From Prolixibacter sp. NT017 (lineage in GTDB: Bacteria; Bacteroidota; Bacteroidia; Bacteroidales; Prolixibacteraceae): DNA of 64,000 nucleotides. Of the stretch, positions 1-7,816 are shown piece after piece. Each line of letters starts with the position of its first letter. The stretch's first letter is position 1. A model generated the notes under the pieces. That model was not told where the DNA came from and ran no database searches. It worked only from the letters and a program-made list of their open reading frames with translations. A program made the translations under genes and the position numbers. The DNA lies in NCBI RefSeq assembly GCF_009617875.1, contig NZ_BLAV01000001.1, positions 4,030,001 to 4,094,000 on the forward strand, written 5' to 3'.

Positions 1-563
1 TTATCCAGAAATTCACTGTGATGATTGTTGACATCGTCCAAAGGAACAGTATCGGTTCGGGCATTTAATTTACCGTCATAAACCCGGATTGCCACATGAT
101 TAAGCCATTTATCTCCGTAGTAATTACTCGACAGGTAAATCCGTCCACTGGCATCAAGGTGCACCTGGATAAATGACCGGTCCCAGCTCCGATTAACAGA
201 TTGTCTTTTCGGAACATATTGCATGTATCGATCGAACTCGCCTTTTTTTGTTGTGAAATTCTTTGACAACGCGCTAATCCGCTCATTCAACGAATCGCGC
301 TGAGCCCTGAGTGACACCAACTTGGCAACGAAGATGCGCTTCTTCATTTCACCGGCCTGTTTTATCTGGGCAACCGCTTCGGGATACGATTTGGCTATGG
401 AATCAAGGCTTTGAACAGCCTTCACCGTATCGCCCTGCGAGAGCAATGTTTCCGCCCTGTTTATCTGTTGAGCCGCTTTCTCCGACTGAGTCGGTCCACA
501 TGAAACAAATAACACCGACATCAACCCAAGAAAAAATACTGCACTGCTATATACTCGTTTCAT
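1..563 (-). CDS. Lipoprotein with coiled-coil region, 3' end cut by window edge
   Basis: Reading the minus strand from an ATG at 563-561 gives an open frame of 187 codons running off the left edge. The start has a lipoprotein signal with lipobox FVSC (Cys22). Residues about 30-110 are charged and alanine/glutamine-rich with coiled-coil character, including NRAETLLSQGDTVKAVQSL, which resembles a tetratricopeptide-type helix. A more beta-like part with WDRSFIQVHLDASGRIYL follows. It is probably anchored in the outer membrane or periplasm. The family is not recognised. It is transcribed divergently from the lipoprotein gene at 740, and the C-terminus is not visible. The coding potential is clear because no stop interrupts the frame and the signal peptide is convincing; the function is unknown. 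Confidence 0.8.
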   Translation of the reverse strand, partial: MKRVYSSAVFFLGLMSVLFVSCGPTQSEKAAQQINRAETLLSQGDTVKAVQSLDSIAKSYPEAVAQIKQAGEMKKRIFVAKLVSLRAQRDSLNERISALSKNFTTKKGEFDRYMQYVPKRQSVNRSWDRSFIQVHLDASGRIYLSSNYYGDKWLNHVAIRVYDGKLNARTDTVPLDDVNNHHSEFLD

Positions 564-652
564 ACCTCGAAATTTTTCCTAAAAATACAATTTCTGTTCG
601 ACTCAAAATGAAATTTTCAAAATCCGATGTGACAAGCTCAAATAATTCTGGC

Positions 653-660
653 TACATTTG
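653..660 (+). promoter_or_regulatory. Candidate -7 promoter element for the lipoprotein gene at 740
   Basis: TACATTTG matches the Bacteroidota -7 consensus TAnnTTTG exactly. It lies 79 bases before the ATG at 740, in the divergent gap 564-739. No clear -33 TTTG is present at the expected distance. On the minus strand a near match, TATTTTTA at about 577-584, could serve the divergent gene. Confidence 0.45.
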
Positions 661-739
661 AAAGCACAAAGAACGAATTGGGATTCATTATCGGATAATA
701 TTCCGGTTCTCAATGTGTTCTGAATTTAATTGACTCGAA

Positions 740-1495
740 ATGAAAAAGATTATTGTGCTGGCAACGCTTGCAATAACGTTGTTTTCATGTCATCCCAGTC
801 GTCAGAGAGATGCTCAAATCTCCTTCAAGCTAAAAGACATTCATCAGCAGGATTACTACTATAAAGTTCACATTGCCTATCCGTTAATCGAAAGTTACTG
901 GTCGAATTGTCGGTTCGAAGACACGTTTAACCGCGAAATGATCAGCTTCGCCGACAGTACTTTGGCTGAATTTCAGGGTAAAGAACTGGCGGAAAAGAAA
1001 CAGGTTGTCGATCAGGCGTTAAAAGAAAGTCCGAATCCCCGCCCTGGATATCGTTACGAAATGTCGCTCACCCATCAGTGGTTCAATATCTACAATGGGA
1101 TGCTCAGTCTTCGTTTCAAGAAATACGAATACGCGTTGGGAGCTCACGGAAATACATGGTTTATTTGCTACAACTTTTCAGCTTCCGATAATCGTTTTCT
1201 TACCATCGACGACATCATTGACCGTTCGACACCAGAAAAATTGCAGGAACTGGCAGAGATTATTTCCCAATATCTCGATAATCCGGAAGATTGCTTTGCG
1301 GTAACAGCCGATGATTTGGACAACGATTTTCAGAATGTCAACTTCACCAATGATGACATTATTTTTTCGTTTGCCAACTATCAGATTGGGCCGTATGCCT
1401 GTGGAACGGCTATTGTTCATATACCAATTGAGGTGTTGAAAAAGAAGGATTTGATACAGCCTGAATTTTTAAAAATGCTTCAGCCCGACGAATAA
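740..1495 (+). CDS. DUF3298 / RsiV-like domain lipoprotein
   Basis: A 251-residue exported lipoprotein: hydrophobic start MKKIIVLATLAITLFSC with lipobox LFSC (Cys17). Residues about 30-150 form a PdaC/DUF4163-like region, and the motif YALGAHGNTWFICYNF with the following FLTIDDII and the C-terminal FANYQIGPYACGTAIVHIPIE are typical of DUF3298. Proteins of this group (RsiV, PdaC N-terminus) bind cell-wall-related ligands such as lysozyme or peptidoglycan; in Bacteroidota most are uncharacterised lipoproteins. The gene stands alone between a divergent lipoprotein gene and oxyR, so context says little about its role. Family assignment is fairly sure; the ligand is unknown. Confidence 0.8.
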   Translation: MKKIIVLATLAITLFSCHPSRQRDAQISFKLKDIHQQDYYYKVHIAYPLIESYWSNCRFEDTFNREMISFADSTLAEFQGKELAEKKQVVDQALKESPNPRPGYRYEMSLTHQWFNIYNGMLSLRFKKYEYALGAHGNTWFICYNFSASDNRFLTIDDIIDRSTPEKLQELAEIISQYLDNPEDCFAVTADDLDNDFQNVNFTNDDIIFSFANYQIGPYACGTAIVHIPIEVLKKKDLIQPEFLKMLQPDE

Positions 1496-1593
1496 GATAC
1501 CCGATTTCATACTTTTATCTGATTCAGGTAGCAAACGTTTAACGCCCATATCATAAAGGTTTACTACCTTTCAGGGAAAATTCTCTCCTATCC

Positions 1594-2535
1594 ATGGTGA
1601 CACTTACACAACTCGAATACATCGTAGCCGTCGATACGTATCGTCATTTTGCGACTGCAGCCGAAAAAAAGTTCATTACCCAGCCTACGCTGAGTATGCA
1701 AATCAAGAAAATGGAGGATGAGCTGGGTGTCATCATTTTCGACCGGAGTAAACAGCCCATTATTCCGACCGATGTGGGGCGTAAAATTATTGAACAGGCC
1801 CGACAAATTTTATTCGAGGCAAGTAAAATCAACACCATCATCGATGATTTTCGTGGCGAAGTGAGCGGAACGTTGAAAATCGGGATCATTCCAACATTAA
1901 CGCCCTACCTTCTGCCTCTTTTCATTGGCGAATTCTCGAAGAAATATCCCAACATCGATATCTATGTGGAAGAATATTATACACACATCATCGAAGATAA
2001 ACTGAAGAAGGATCAACTGGATGTGGGAATTGTTGTCACTCCACTCAAGGATAGAAACATTCATGAAGATCCGCTTTTTTACGAGGAGATGAAAATCTTT
2101 TCGCACCGCGGACATCCCATCGCTAAAAAACAGACCATCTCGGTTAAAGATATTGCATCACCGGACATTTGGCTGCTCGACGATGGTCACTGCTTCCGGA
2201 CGCAGGTTATCAATCTATGCCGGATGAAAAACCAGGTGCAATCCAAGCTTCCTTTTCATTTTGACGGCGGTTCGCTGGAAACCATTATGAAAATTGTGGA
2301 ACGGGAAGGTGGGTATACGTTAATTCCGGAGCTCGCTGCCGGGTTTGTACCCTTAACCGCACCGGTCATTGTCCGGAACTTCTCGGATTTGACCCCTTTA
2401 CGGGAAGTCAGCCTGATTTATGCCCGGAACTTTGCCAAGCATAAACTGATCAGCGTTCTCCGCGAGGAAATCATTCAACAAGTTCCTAAATCTCTCAGGA
2501 ACAAGGAGCGCGGAACCATTGTAGAATGGCGCTAA
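1594..2535 (+). CDS. oxyR: Hydrogen-peroxide-sensing LysR-type regulator OxyR
   Basis: A 313-residue LysR-family activator. Residues 1-60 are the winged helix-turn-helix (LTQLEYIVAVDTYRHFATAA, then FITQPTLSMQIKKMEDELG). Residues about 90-300 are the substrate-binding-type sensor domain. The OxyR signature GHCFRTQVINLC gives Cys200 and Cys209, equivalent to the redox pair Cys199/Cys208 of Escherichia coli OxyR that forms a disulfide on peroxide exposure. Length and motif are normal for the family. It is expected to activate catalase, peroxidase and Dps-type genes, none of which are adjacent here. A near-consensus -7 element, TACCTTTC (1565-1572), lies upstream. Confidence 0.95.
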   Translation: MVTLTQLEYIVAVDTYRHFATAAEKKFITQPTLSMQIKKMEDELGVIIFDRSKQPIIPTDVGRKIIEQARQILFEASKINTIIDDFRGEVSGTLKIGIIPTLTPYLLPLFIGEFSKKYPNIDIYVEEYYTHIIEDKLKKDQLDVGIVVTPLKDRNIHEDPLFYEEMKIFSHRGHPIAKKQTISVKDIASPDIWLLDDGHCFRTQVINLCRMKNQVQSKLPFHFDGGSLETIMKIVEREGGYTLIPELAAGFVPLTAPVIVRNFSDLTPLREVSLIYARNFAKHKLISVLREEIIQQVPKSLRNKERGTIVEWR

Positions 2536-2562
2536 TTTTTTTAATCTTTTTATTTGTTGTTT

Positions 2563-2638
2563 AAGAAATATGTTATTTCTTTGCATCGCTCAAAACAAAA
2601 GGGCAAACAAGCCCTGATGAGCCGTTCAAAATTTTGAA
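2563..2638. repeat. Two short perfect inverted repeats in the oxyR-tRNA gap
   Basis: The gap 2536-2715 holds no gene. AAGAAATA (2563-2570) and TATTTCTT (2574-2581) form a perfect 8-bp inverted repeat around TGT. TTCAAAATTTTGAA (2625-2638) is a perfect 14-bp palindrome 18 bp before the -33 element of the tRNA-Glu promoter. The first could end oxyR transcription, although no T-tract follows. Either could be a binding site. Function is not established. Confidence 0.4.
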
Positions 2639-2655
2639 TGATTAACAGTCCTTCG

Positions 2656-2686
2656 TTTGGAGCTTAAAAAAATCTCGTTATTTTTG
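2656..2686 (+). promoter_or_regulatory. Promoter of the first tRNA-Glu gene
   Basis: TTTG (2656-2659), a 19-bp spacer and TATTTTTG (2679-2686) match the Bacteroidota -33/-7 promoter pattern. Transcription would start about 20-25 bases before the mature tRNA 5' end. It probably drives both tRNA copies and perhaps rpsT. Confidence 0.8.
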
Positions 2687-2715
2687 CAGCGCCAAATAAA
2701 AGGCAAGCAATAGGA

Positions 2716-2787
2716 GGCCCGTTCGTCTAGGGGTTAGGACGCCAGGTTTTCATCCTGGTAACAGGGGTTCGATTCCCCTACGGGCTA
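2716..2787 (+). tRNA. tRNA-Glu (anticodon TTC), copy 1
   Basis: A full 72-nt cloverleaf: acceptor GGCCCGT/ACGGGCT with a G-T first pair, D-stem GTCT/GGAC, anticodon stem CCAGG/CCTGG around TTTTCAT (anticodon TTC), T-stem AGGGG/CCCCT, discriminator A. No CCA is encoded. It is identical in sequence to the copy at 2886-2957, and the two starts are exactly 170 bases apart. Confidence 0.97.
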
Positions 2788-2824
2788 CGACAGGAATGCA
2801 TCTTCGGAAAAACCGGTCGAATGC

Positions 2825-2854
2825 TTTCCAAATCAGTAAAAAACGTTAATTTTA
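2825..2854 (+). promoter_or_regulatory. Weak candidate promoter before the second tRNA-Glu gene
   Basis: TTTC (2825-2828), 18 bp, then TAATTTTA (2847-2854) is a degenerate -33/-7 pair at nearly the same distance from its tRNA as the strong promoter of copy 1. It suggests the second copy may also be transcribed independently. Confidence 0.35.
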
Positions 2855-2885
2855 CAGTCCCAATTGAAGGGACATTGAACAAGGA

Positions 2886-2957
2886 GGCCCGTTCGTCTAG
2901 GGGTTAGGACGCCAGGTTTTCATCCTGGTAACAGGGGTTCGATTCCCCTACGGGCTA
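2886..2957 (+). tRNA. tRNA-Glu (anticodon TTC), copy 2
   Basis: Identical to the 72-nt copy at 2716-2787, with the same cloverleaf and anticodon. It lies 29 bp before the rpsT start codon, so tRNA and ribosomal protein mRNA are probably made on one transcript that is cut by tRNA processing. Confidence 0.97.
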
Positions 2958-2986
2958 CTTTTTAAAGACATTAATTATTTAGGGAA

Positions 2987-3238
2987 ATGGCAAATCATAA
3001 ATCAGCAGCAAAGAGAGCAAGACAATCAGAAAAGCGTCGTTTGGAAAACCGCTATTACGCGAAAACGATGCGTAATGCAGTTCGTAAACTGCGTGATACC
3101 AGCGAAAAAGAAGCCGCGTCGGAGATGTACCCGAAGGTTTCTGCTATGCTCGACAAACTGGCTAAGAAAAATGTCATTCACAAAAACAAAGCGGCTAACC
3201 TCAAGTCAAGCCTGTCTTTGCACGTGAACAGCCTGTAA
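2987..3238 (+). CDS. rpsT: 30S ribosomal protein bS20
   Basis: An 83-residue, very basic protein with the S20 opening [20 protein letters not shown] and the helical middle [17 protein letters not shown], ending in a lysine-rich [17 protein letters not shown]. It binds 16S rRNA at the body of the small subunit. Length is normal. It follows a tRNA-Glu gene by 29 bp and is followed by a strong terminator, so it most likely shares the tRNA transcript. Confidence 0.97.
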   Translation: MANHKSAAKRARQSEKRRLENRYYAKTMRNAVRKLRDTSEKEAASEMYPKVSAMLDKLAKKNVIHKNKAANLKSSLSLHVNSL

Positions 3239-3260
3239 GATATTTATAATCTATATTTCA

Positions 3261-3291
3261 GCTCATCCTTCAGAAAGGGTGGGCTTTTTTT
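3261..3291 (+). terminator. Rho-independent terminator of rpsT
   Basis: GCTCATCC pairs with GGGTGGGC (two G-T pairs) across an 8-nt loop, followed by a run of seven T. Confidence 0.85.
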
Positions 3292-3358
3292 GTTTTGACC
3301 AATTTCTCCGTTCCCGGTTTGGATTACATTTTGTAAATTAGTTAAAAGCTAAACCTGA

Positions 3359-4054
3359 ATGGAAGAATACCGAAAACTCAGTATCAAGGACTGGGCAGTA
3401 GAAGACCGCCCCCGCGAAAAACTCCTCTACCGGGGACTTGCCTCCCTTTCCGACGCCGAATTAATCGCCATCCTCATTGGATCGGGTAACAGCGAAGAAA
3501 CTGCCGTCGAATTATCACGCCGAATTTTGGGGACTGTTAAAAATAACCTGAATGCTTTGGGCAAGCTTGATGTGGAAGCCCTGAAGAAATTCAAAGGTAT
3601 CGGGGAAGCGAAAGCAATTACAGTAATCGCTGCATTAGAACTGGGACGGCGACGTAACCAGTCTGAAGCTCTAAAAGCGAAACAAGTAACCAGCAGTCGC
3701 GATGCTGCCGAATTCCTGCAACCTGTGATGGGCGATTTGTCTCACGAAGAGTTTTGGCTTATTCTCCTCAACCGCCACAACAAGATTATTCACTACGAAC
3801 GAATCAGCCAGGGAGGCCTGACCGGTACCGTCATCGACGTTCGTCTCATTCTGAAAAAAGCGCTCGAAAAACTGGCTACATCCATTATTATCGCACATAA
3901 TCATCCATCAGGGAATCTGCTGGCCAGCGAGTCCGACCGTAAAATAACCAAACAAATGAAAGAGGCCGCTAAACTGATGGAAATCCCGCTGCTCGATCAC
4001 CTCATCATCACTCAAAACGGTTACTATAGCTTCGCCGATGACGGTGCCATCTGA
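3359..4054 (+). CDS. radC: RadC family JAB/MPN-domain protein
   Basis: A 231-residue protein with the standard RadC layout: an N-terminal helix-hairpin-helix part (residues about 5-85, including LSDAELIAILIGSG and LKKFKGIGEAKA) and a C-terminal JAB1/MPN metalloprotease-like domain. The zinc-binding motif is intact: His180 and His182 in AHNHPSG and an aspartate in SESD. Despite the name, RadC is not shown to act in DNA repair; its activity remains uncertain. It stands alone between the rpsT terminator and the deacetylase gene. Confidence 0.93.
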   Translation: MEEYRKLSIKDWAVEDRPREKLLYRGLASLSDAELIAILIGSGNSEETAVELSRRILGTVKNNLNALGKLDVEALKKFKGIGEAKAITVIAALELGRRRNQSEALKAKQVTSSRDAAEFLQPVMGDLSHEEFWLILLNRHNKIIHYERISQGGLTGTVIDVRLILKKALEKLATSIIIAHNHPSGNLLASESDRKITKQMKEAAKLMEIPLLDHLIITQNGYYSFADDGAI

Positions 4055-4074
4055 AAAACATAGTAGTATTTTTT

Positions 4075-4082
4075 TACATTTG
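4075..4082 (+). promoter_or_regulatory. -7 promoter element just before the DUF7033/deacetylase gene
   Basis: TACATTTG is an exact TAnnTTTG match. Transcription would begin around 4087, leaving a leader of only about 10 bases before the TTG start at 4098 (or a GTG at 4104). No -33 TTTG is seen at the expected distance. Confidence 0.5.
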
Positions 4083-4097
4083 TGATAAACCCAGCCT

Positions 4098-5432
4098 TTG
4101 ACTGTGATAATTATCTATTGCAATAATCTGAGTCCTCGTCTGACTTATACAGCCAGATATGTCTTCAATGATCTGCTCCCAACCACATTTCAACTGACAG
4201 ATGATTTGGATACGATCAAAAGCTTTGACGGTCCCGTTGTCAATTACTCTGATAACAATGAATTGCCGGGTTTGCATATTCTTCCCCACGGTTTGCTTTT
4301 TTCCGAAAAGCTCGTTGATTTTGTTCCGCAAGTAGATAAATCCGGTGACATTCCACTGCTTTTCCCGGTTTCAAACGGAAGCAAAGATATTCTCGCATTC
4401 GACATATTCTCCGCCGTGTTTTGGATGATTTCCAGGTATGAAGAATATTTCCCGAAAGGAAAAACAGATATTCACGGCCGGTTCAGAGCGGAGGAATCTT
4501 TCGCTTTCCAGCAAAGTTTTCTCCAACTTCCCGTTGTTGACTTGTGGGCACAACTGTTGGCCGATGCGATTGCAGCCCGATGGTCTCATTGGGAAAAACC
4601 GGCACGTCGTTTTCGCTACATCTCAACAATCGATGTGGACAATGCGTATGCAATCCTGCACAAAAATATGTTGCGCCGGGTCACTGCATCGTTTCGTTCG
4701 GTGATGAACCCAAAAAGAAACAGTCCCTTCCCGGTTAGGAAGGAGGTTTTGAAAGGGCGCACACCGGATCCATACGACACTTATTCCGAGATGGAAAAGC
4801 TCCATGAAACGTACAACGTCGAGGCCGTTTTTTTCTTCCTGTTAGGTGATTACGGAAAGTTTGATAAAAATCTTTCTTACCGGAATGTCAACTACCGCGT
4901 GCTTATTCGCGATACCTCGAAGAAGGTCCCGGTTGGAATTCATCCGTCCTACAAAGCTTCCGGTTCCCCGAAAAAACTGGAAACCGAAGTCAAAAGGCTC
5001 AGTAAAATCATTGGCGAACCTCCGTTCCGAAGCCGGTTTCATTACCTCCGTCTTAAATTTCCACAATCGTACCAGTGGCTTATCGGCGCAGGAATTAAAG
5101 AGGATTATACGCTCACGTATCATTCACATCCCGGATTCAGGGCAGGAACCTGCACACCGTTCCGCTTTTACGATTTGTCGACGGAAAGCGAAACCAACCT
5201 GAGGATAATTCCTACAACGGTAATGGAGGTATCGTTGAAACAGTACCAGGAACAAAATCCCGAACAAGCGGCAGAAACAATTCACCGCTTAATGATGGAG
5301 GTGAAAAATGTGAATGGTACCTTTGTTTCATTATTCCACAACGAATCGTTGAGCGATTTGGACGAATGGAAAGGATGGAAGAAAGTCTTCCAATCGATGT
5401 TGAAAAAGGCGGCTGAACTTCGTGATGAATAA
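4098..5432 (+). CDS. DUF7033-type polysaccharide deacetylase-like protein
   Basis: A 444-residue protein starting at TTG 4098 (GTG 4104 is an alternative). Residues about 1-160 form the N-terminal part seen in Bacteroidota DUF7033 proteins (ILAFDIFSAVFWMISRYEEY). From about residue 170 there is a NodB-like deacetylase fold with the metal-site start FRYISTIDVDNAYAI, a later GIHPSY (histidine ligand) and YHSHPGFRAGTCTPFRFYDL. No signal peptide is present, so it is cytoplasmic. The stop overlaps the start of the next gene (5422/5425), so the two are translationally coupled. Such pairs often sit in surface polysaccharide or lipid-modification contexts. Family assignment is good; the substrate is unknown. 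Confidence 0.8.
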   Translation: MTVIIIYCNNLSPRLTYTARYVFNDLLPTTFQLTDDLDTIKSFDGPVVNYSDNNELPGLHILPHGLLFSEKLVDFVPQVDKSGDIPLLFPVSNGSKDILAFDIFSAVFWMISRYEEYFPKGKTDIHGRFRAEESFAFQQSFLQLPVVDLWAQLLADAIAARWSHWEKPARRFRYISTIDVDNAYAILHKNMLRRVTASFRSVMNPKRNSPFPVRKEVLKGRTPDPYDTYSEMEKLHETYNVEAVFFFLLGDYGKFDKNLSYRNVNYRVLIRDTSKKVPVGIHPSYKASGSPKKLETEVKRLSKIIGEPPFRSRFHYLRLKFPQSYQWLIGAGIKEDYTLTYHSHPGFRAGTCTPFRFYDLSTESETNLRIIPTTVMEVSLKQYQEQNPEQAAETIHRLMMEVKNVNGTFVSLFHNESLSDLDEWKGWKKVFQSMLKKAAELRDE

Positions 5433-6357
5433 AAATCAGACAATCGACTATATTTCGTACGACAAGCTGGATGTCAAAAAATGGGACACGTGTATTGACA
5501 ACGCCGTGAACGGGATCATATATGCCTATTCATGGTATCTCGATATCATGGCGGGCAAATGGGATGCGCTGGTGATGGGCGACTACGAGTATGTGATGCC
5601 GTTGGTTCCGCGGCGCAAATATGGGATATGGTATCTGTACCAGCCCTATTTTACGCAACAATCCGGTATTTTTTCAGCCAACCTCCTGAATGCCGATGTG
5701 GTCGACAAGTTTCTCAATGCGATTCCGGCCAAATACAAATTGATCGAAATCTCCCTCAACGCGTTCAATACACATAACCGCCTCGCTCATTTCGAAAACG
5801 AACGTCGCGTGACGTACCAGCTCGATTTAATCCAGCCGTATCAACAGCTGTGCTCCGCCTATAAAATCAATACCATCCGGAATATTCGGAAGGCGCAGAA
5901 AAACAACGTTTTTATCGACGAGAATATCGACCCGGGGCTTTTTATGCGTTTTACAAAGGAACACCTGCAGAAAAAAGTCCCGGAGTTAAAAGATGCCGAC
6001 TTTCTCCGTCTACAAAAACTGGTCAGCTACTGCGTTCGCTACGGACGGGGACGCATCAGCGCCGTGTACTCCGATCACAACGAACTGTTGGCAACTGCTT
6101 TCTTCGTATGGTCGCACCATAAGCCAATCATGCTGGTATCGGCCAGCTCGGAAGAAGGGAAAAGGCAAAGCGCCATGTTCTTTATGATTGATCAGTTTAT
6201 TCAGAAATATTCGGGCAATCCGTATACCTTCGATTTCGAAGGCTCGACCATTGAATCGGTAGCTCGCTTTTACGCGGGCTTTGGTGCAACTCCAACAGAG
6301 TACTCGTTTATTCGTCGAAATAACCTGCCTCTTTTTTTGAAATGGTTTAAACAGTGA
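5425..6357 (+). CDS. FemAB/GNAT-like acyl- or aminoacyl-transferase
   Basis: A 310-residue protein from ATG 5425; a GTG at 5422 directly before it is in frame and equally possible. It overlaps the preceding deacetylase gene by 8 bases. The body, with YSWYLDIMAGKWDALVMGDY near residue 35, RNIRKAQKNNV near residue 150 and the later strand-helix AVYSDHNELLATAFFVW, resembles the GNAT/FemAB fold (Acetyltransf_6-like) found in Bacteroidota. No signal peptide is seen. With its partner it probably modifies a precursor of a surface glycan, cell wall or lipid. No specific substrate can be named. Confidence 0.75.
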   Translation: MNKNQTIDYISYDKLDVKKWDTCIDNAVNGIIYAYSWYLDIMAGKWDALVMGDYEYVMPLVPRRKYGIWYLYQPYFTQQSGIFSANLLNADVVDKFLNAIPAKYKLIEISLNAFNTHNRLAHFENERRVTYQLDLIQPYQQLCSAYKINTIRNIRKAQKNNVFIDENIDPGLFMRFTKEHLQKKVPELKDADFLRLQKLVSYCVRYGRGRISAVYSDHNELLATAFFVWSHHKPIMLVSASSEEGKRQSAMFFMIDQFIQKYSGNPYTFDFEGSTIESVARFYAGFGATPTEYSFIRRNNLPLFLKWFKQ

Positions 6358-6407
6358 ATCTGGTTCTTCCGAAAAATCATTTTTTATTATTTTCGCATAA
6401 AAATTCC

Positions 6408-7085
6408 ATGATTCACATACTTGGCGAAAACAATTCCCTCTTTAATCAATTCATAGCTGAAATCAGGGACGAAGTTGTACAGAAAGATTCACTCCGGTTC
6501 CGCCGGAATTTAGAACGTGTAGGAGAGATTTTTGCTTACGAAATCAGCAAACAGCTCGAATTTAAAACAGCGGATGTGACAACTCCCCTTGGAGTGGCCA
6601 AAGTTCCCACATTAGCGCAACAGCCGGTTTTGGCAACTATTCTACGTGCCGGACTTCCGCTCCACCAGGGATTGCTCAACTATTTCGACCAGGGCGAAAA
6701 CTGTTTCATTTCAGCTTATCGCAAATACGACGAAAGCGGCGAATTCCACATCGAGTTTGAATATATTTCATCTCCATCGGTCGACGACAAAATCGTCATC
6801 CTCTCTGACCCAATGCTGGCAACCGGTGCTTCGATGGAAATCGGTTACCGGGCTTTGCTTGAAAAAGGTACTCCCAAACACGTGCACATGGTTTCAGTAA
6901 TTGCCAGCCAGGAAGGCGTTGATTACCTAAGGAAACACATGCCGGAAAATAATTATACACTTTGGATTGGAGCTATCGACCAGGAAATGACACCCAAATC
7001 ATATATCGTACCCGGATTAGGTGATGCAGGCGATTTGGCCTACGGAGTGAAAATGGATTCGAAGAAAAAGACACATAACCGGTAA
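6408..7085 (+). CDS. upp: Uracil phosphoribosyltransferase
   Basis: A 225-residue cytoplasmic enzyme of pyrimidine salvage that makes UMP from uracil and PRPP. The PRPP loop VILSDPMLATGASM lies near residue 130, and the uracil-binding C-terminus has GLGDAGDLAYG. The frame is open back to a GTG at 6354, but the extra 18 residues are not family-like, so ATG 6408 (MIHILGENNSL) is chosen. A near-consensus -7 element TATTTTCG (6388-6395) sits 12 bases before this ATG, implying a very short leader and supporting the start. Confidence 0.95.
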   Translation: MIHILGENNSLFNQFIAEIRDEVVQKDSLRFRRNLERVGEIFAYEISKQLEFKTADVTTPLGVAKVPTLAQQPVLATILRAGLPLHQGLLNYFDQGENCFISAYRKYDESGEFHIEFEYISSPSVDDKIVILSDPMLATGASMEIGYRALLEKGTPKHVHMVSVIASQEGVDYLRKHMPENNYTLWIGAIDQEMTPKSYIVPGLGDAGDLAYGVKMDSKKKTHNR

Positions 7086-7114
7086 TTATTTTTACACCGG
7101 AAAGATTTAATAAT

Positions 7115-7159
7115 GCCGTTGTGCAAGAGTAATTAACGCTCCTGCTCAGCGGCTTTTTT
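7115..7159 (+). terminator. Terminator after upp
   Basis: GCCGTTGTGCA (7115-7125) pairs with TGCTCAGCGGC (7143-7153) with one mismatch and one G-T pair, followed by six T. It separates upp from the convergent folK. Confidence 0.75.
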
Positions 7160-7164
7160 GTGCC

Positions 7165-7653
7165 CTACAGTTTTTCAACCGAAGAAGTATCGTCACATTC
7201 AGCAAGCATCCGGCTGATAGTTTTTCCGGTAACCGGATGAATCAGGTCAGGATAGAGCTCACTCAATGGTTCCAGAACAAAACGCCGCTCTCCCATTCGC
7301 GGATGCGGAACCACCAGATCCGATGTGTTAATGATTTGTTCCTCCACGAAAAGAATGTCAAGATCAAGCGTCCGGGCAGCATACCCTTCCCCTTTGCGTT
7401 CGCGACCGAAAAATGCTTCTACCGAAAGGAGTATTTGCAACAATTCATGCGGAAGCAGTTTTGTTTTCAGGGTGACAACCTGGTTCAAAAACGGATCGGA
7501 ATCAAAGCCCCAGGCCTCGGTCCGGTAAAGCGATGACTCCCGCACGATGGCCCCGGCTTTATCGATGAGTTGGCCTTTGGCTTTGCTGAATATTTCCAGC
7601 GTGTCGCCCACATTTCCTCCCAGTAAAATATCAACCTGAAGCATTCCGTTCAT
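7165..7653 (-). CDS. folK: 2-amino-4-hydroxy-6-hydroxymethyldihydropteridine pyrophosphokinase
   Basis: A 162-residue folate-pathway enzyme that transfers pyrophosphate from ATP to 6-hydroxymethyl-dihydropterin. Visible motifs are the opening VDILLGGNVGD, the catalytic loop RTLDLDILF (two Mg-binding aspartates) preceded by GRERKGEGYAA, and VPHPRMGERRFVLEPL. Length is normal. It is convergent with upp and divergent from sppA. ATG 7653 is used; ATG 7644 is also possible. Confidence 0.95.
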   Translation of the reverse strand: MNGMLQVDILLGGNVGDTLEIFSKAKGQLIDKAGAIVRESSLYRTEAWGFDSDPFLNQVVTLKTKLLPHELLQILLSVEAFFGRERKGEGYAARTLDLDILFVEEQIINTSDLVVPHPRMGERRFVLEPLSELYPDLIHPVTGKTISRMLAECDDTSSVEKL

Positions 7654-7816
7654 TTTTTCTGTAATAAAAAGCTGTACAATAATACCTATTTTAAGACGAT
7701 TAATTTTAATTTCAGTTTTCGGTTATAGTACATAGGGAAATGCTGGTAGCCAACATTTCACCGTTATCGAAAACATTTCTTTTTTAAGCAATTACAGTAC
7801 ACCTAAATTCAGTAAT

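Noticed and set aside
311..661. 116-residue plus-strand ORF at the left edge
   Set aside because: It is antisense to the lipoprotein gene at 1-563, whose signal peptide, lipobox and coiled coil are convincing; the ORF itself has no family features.
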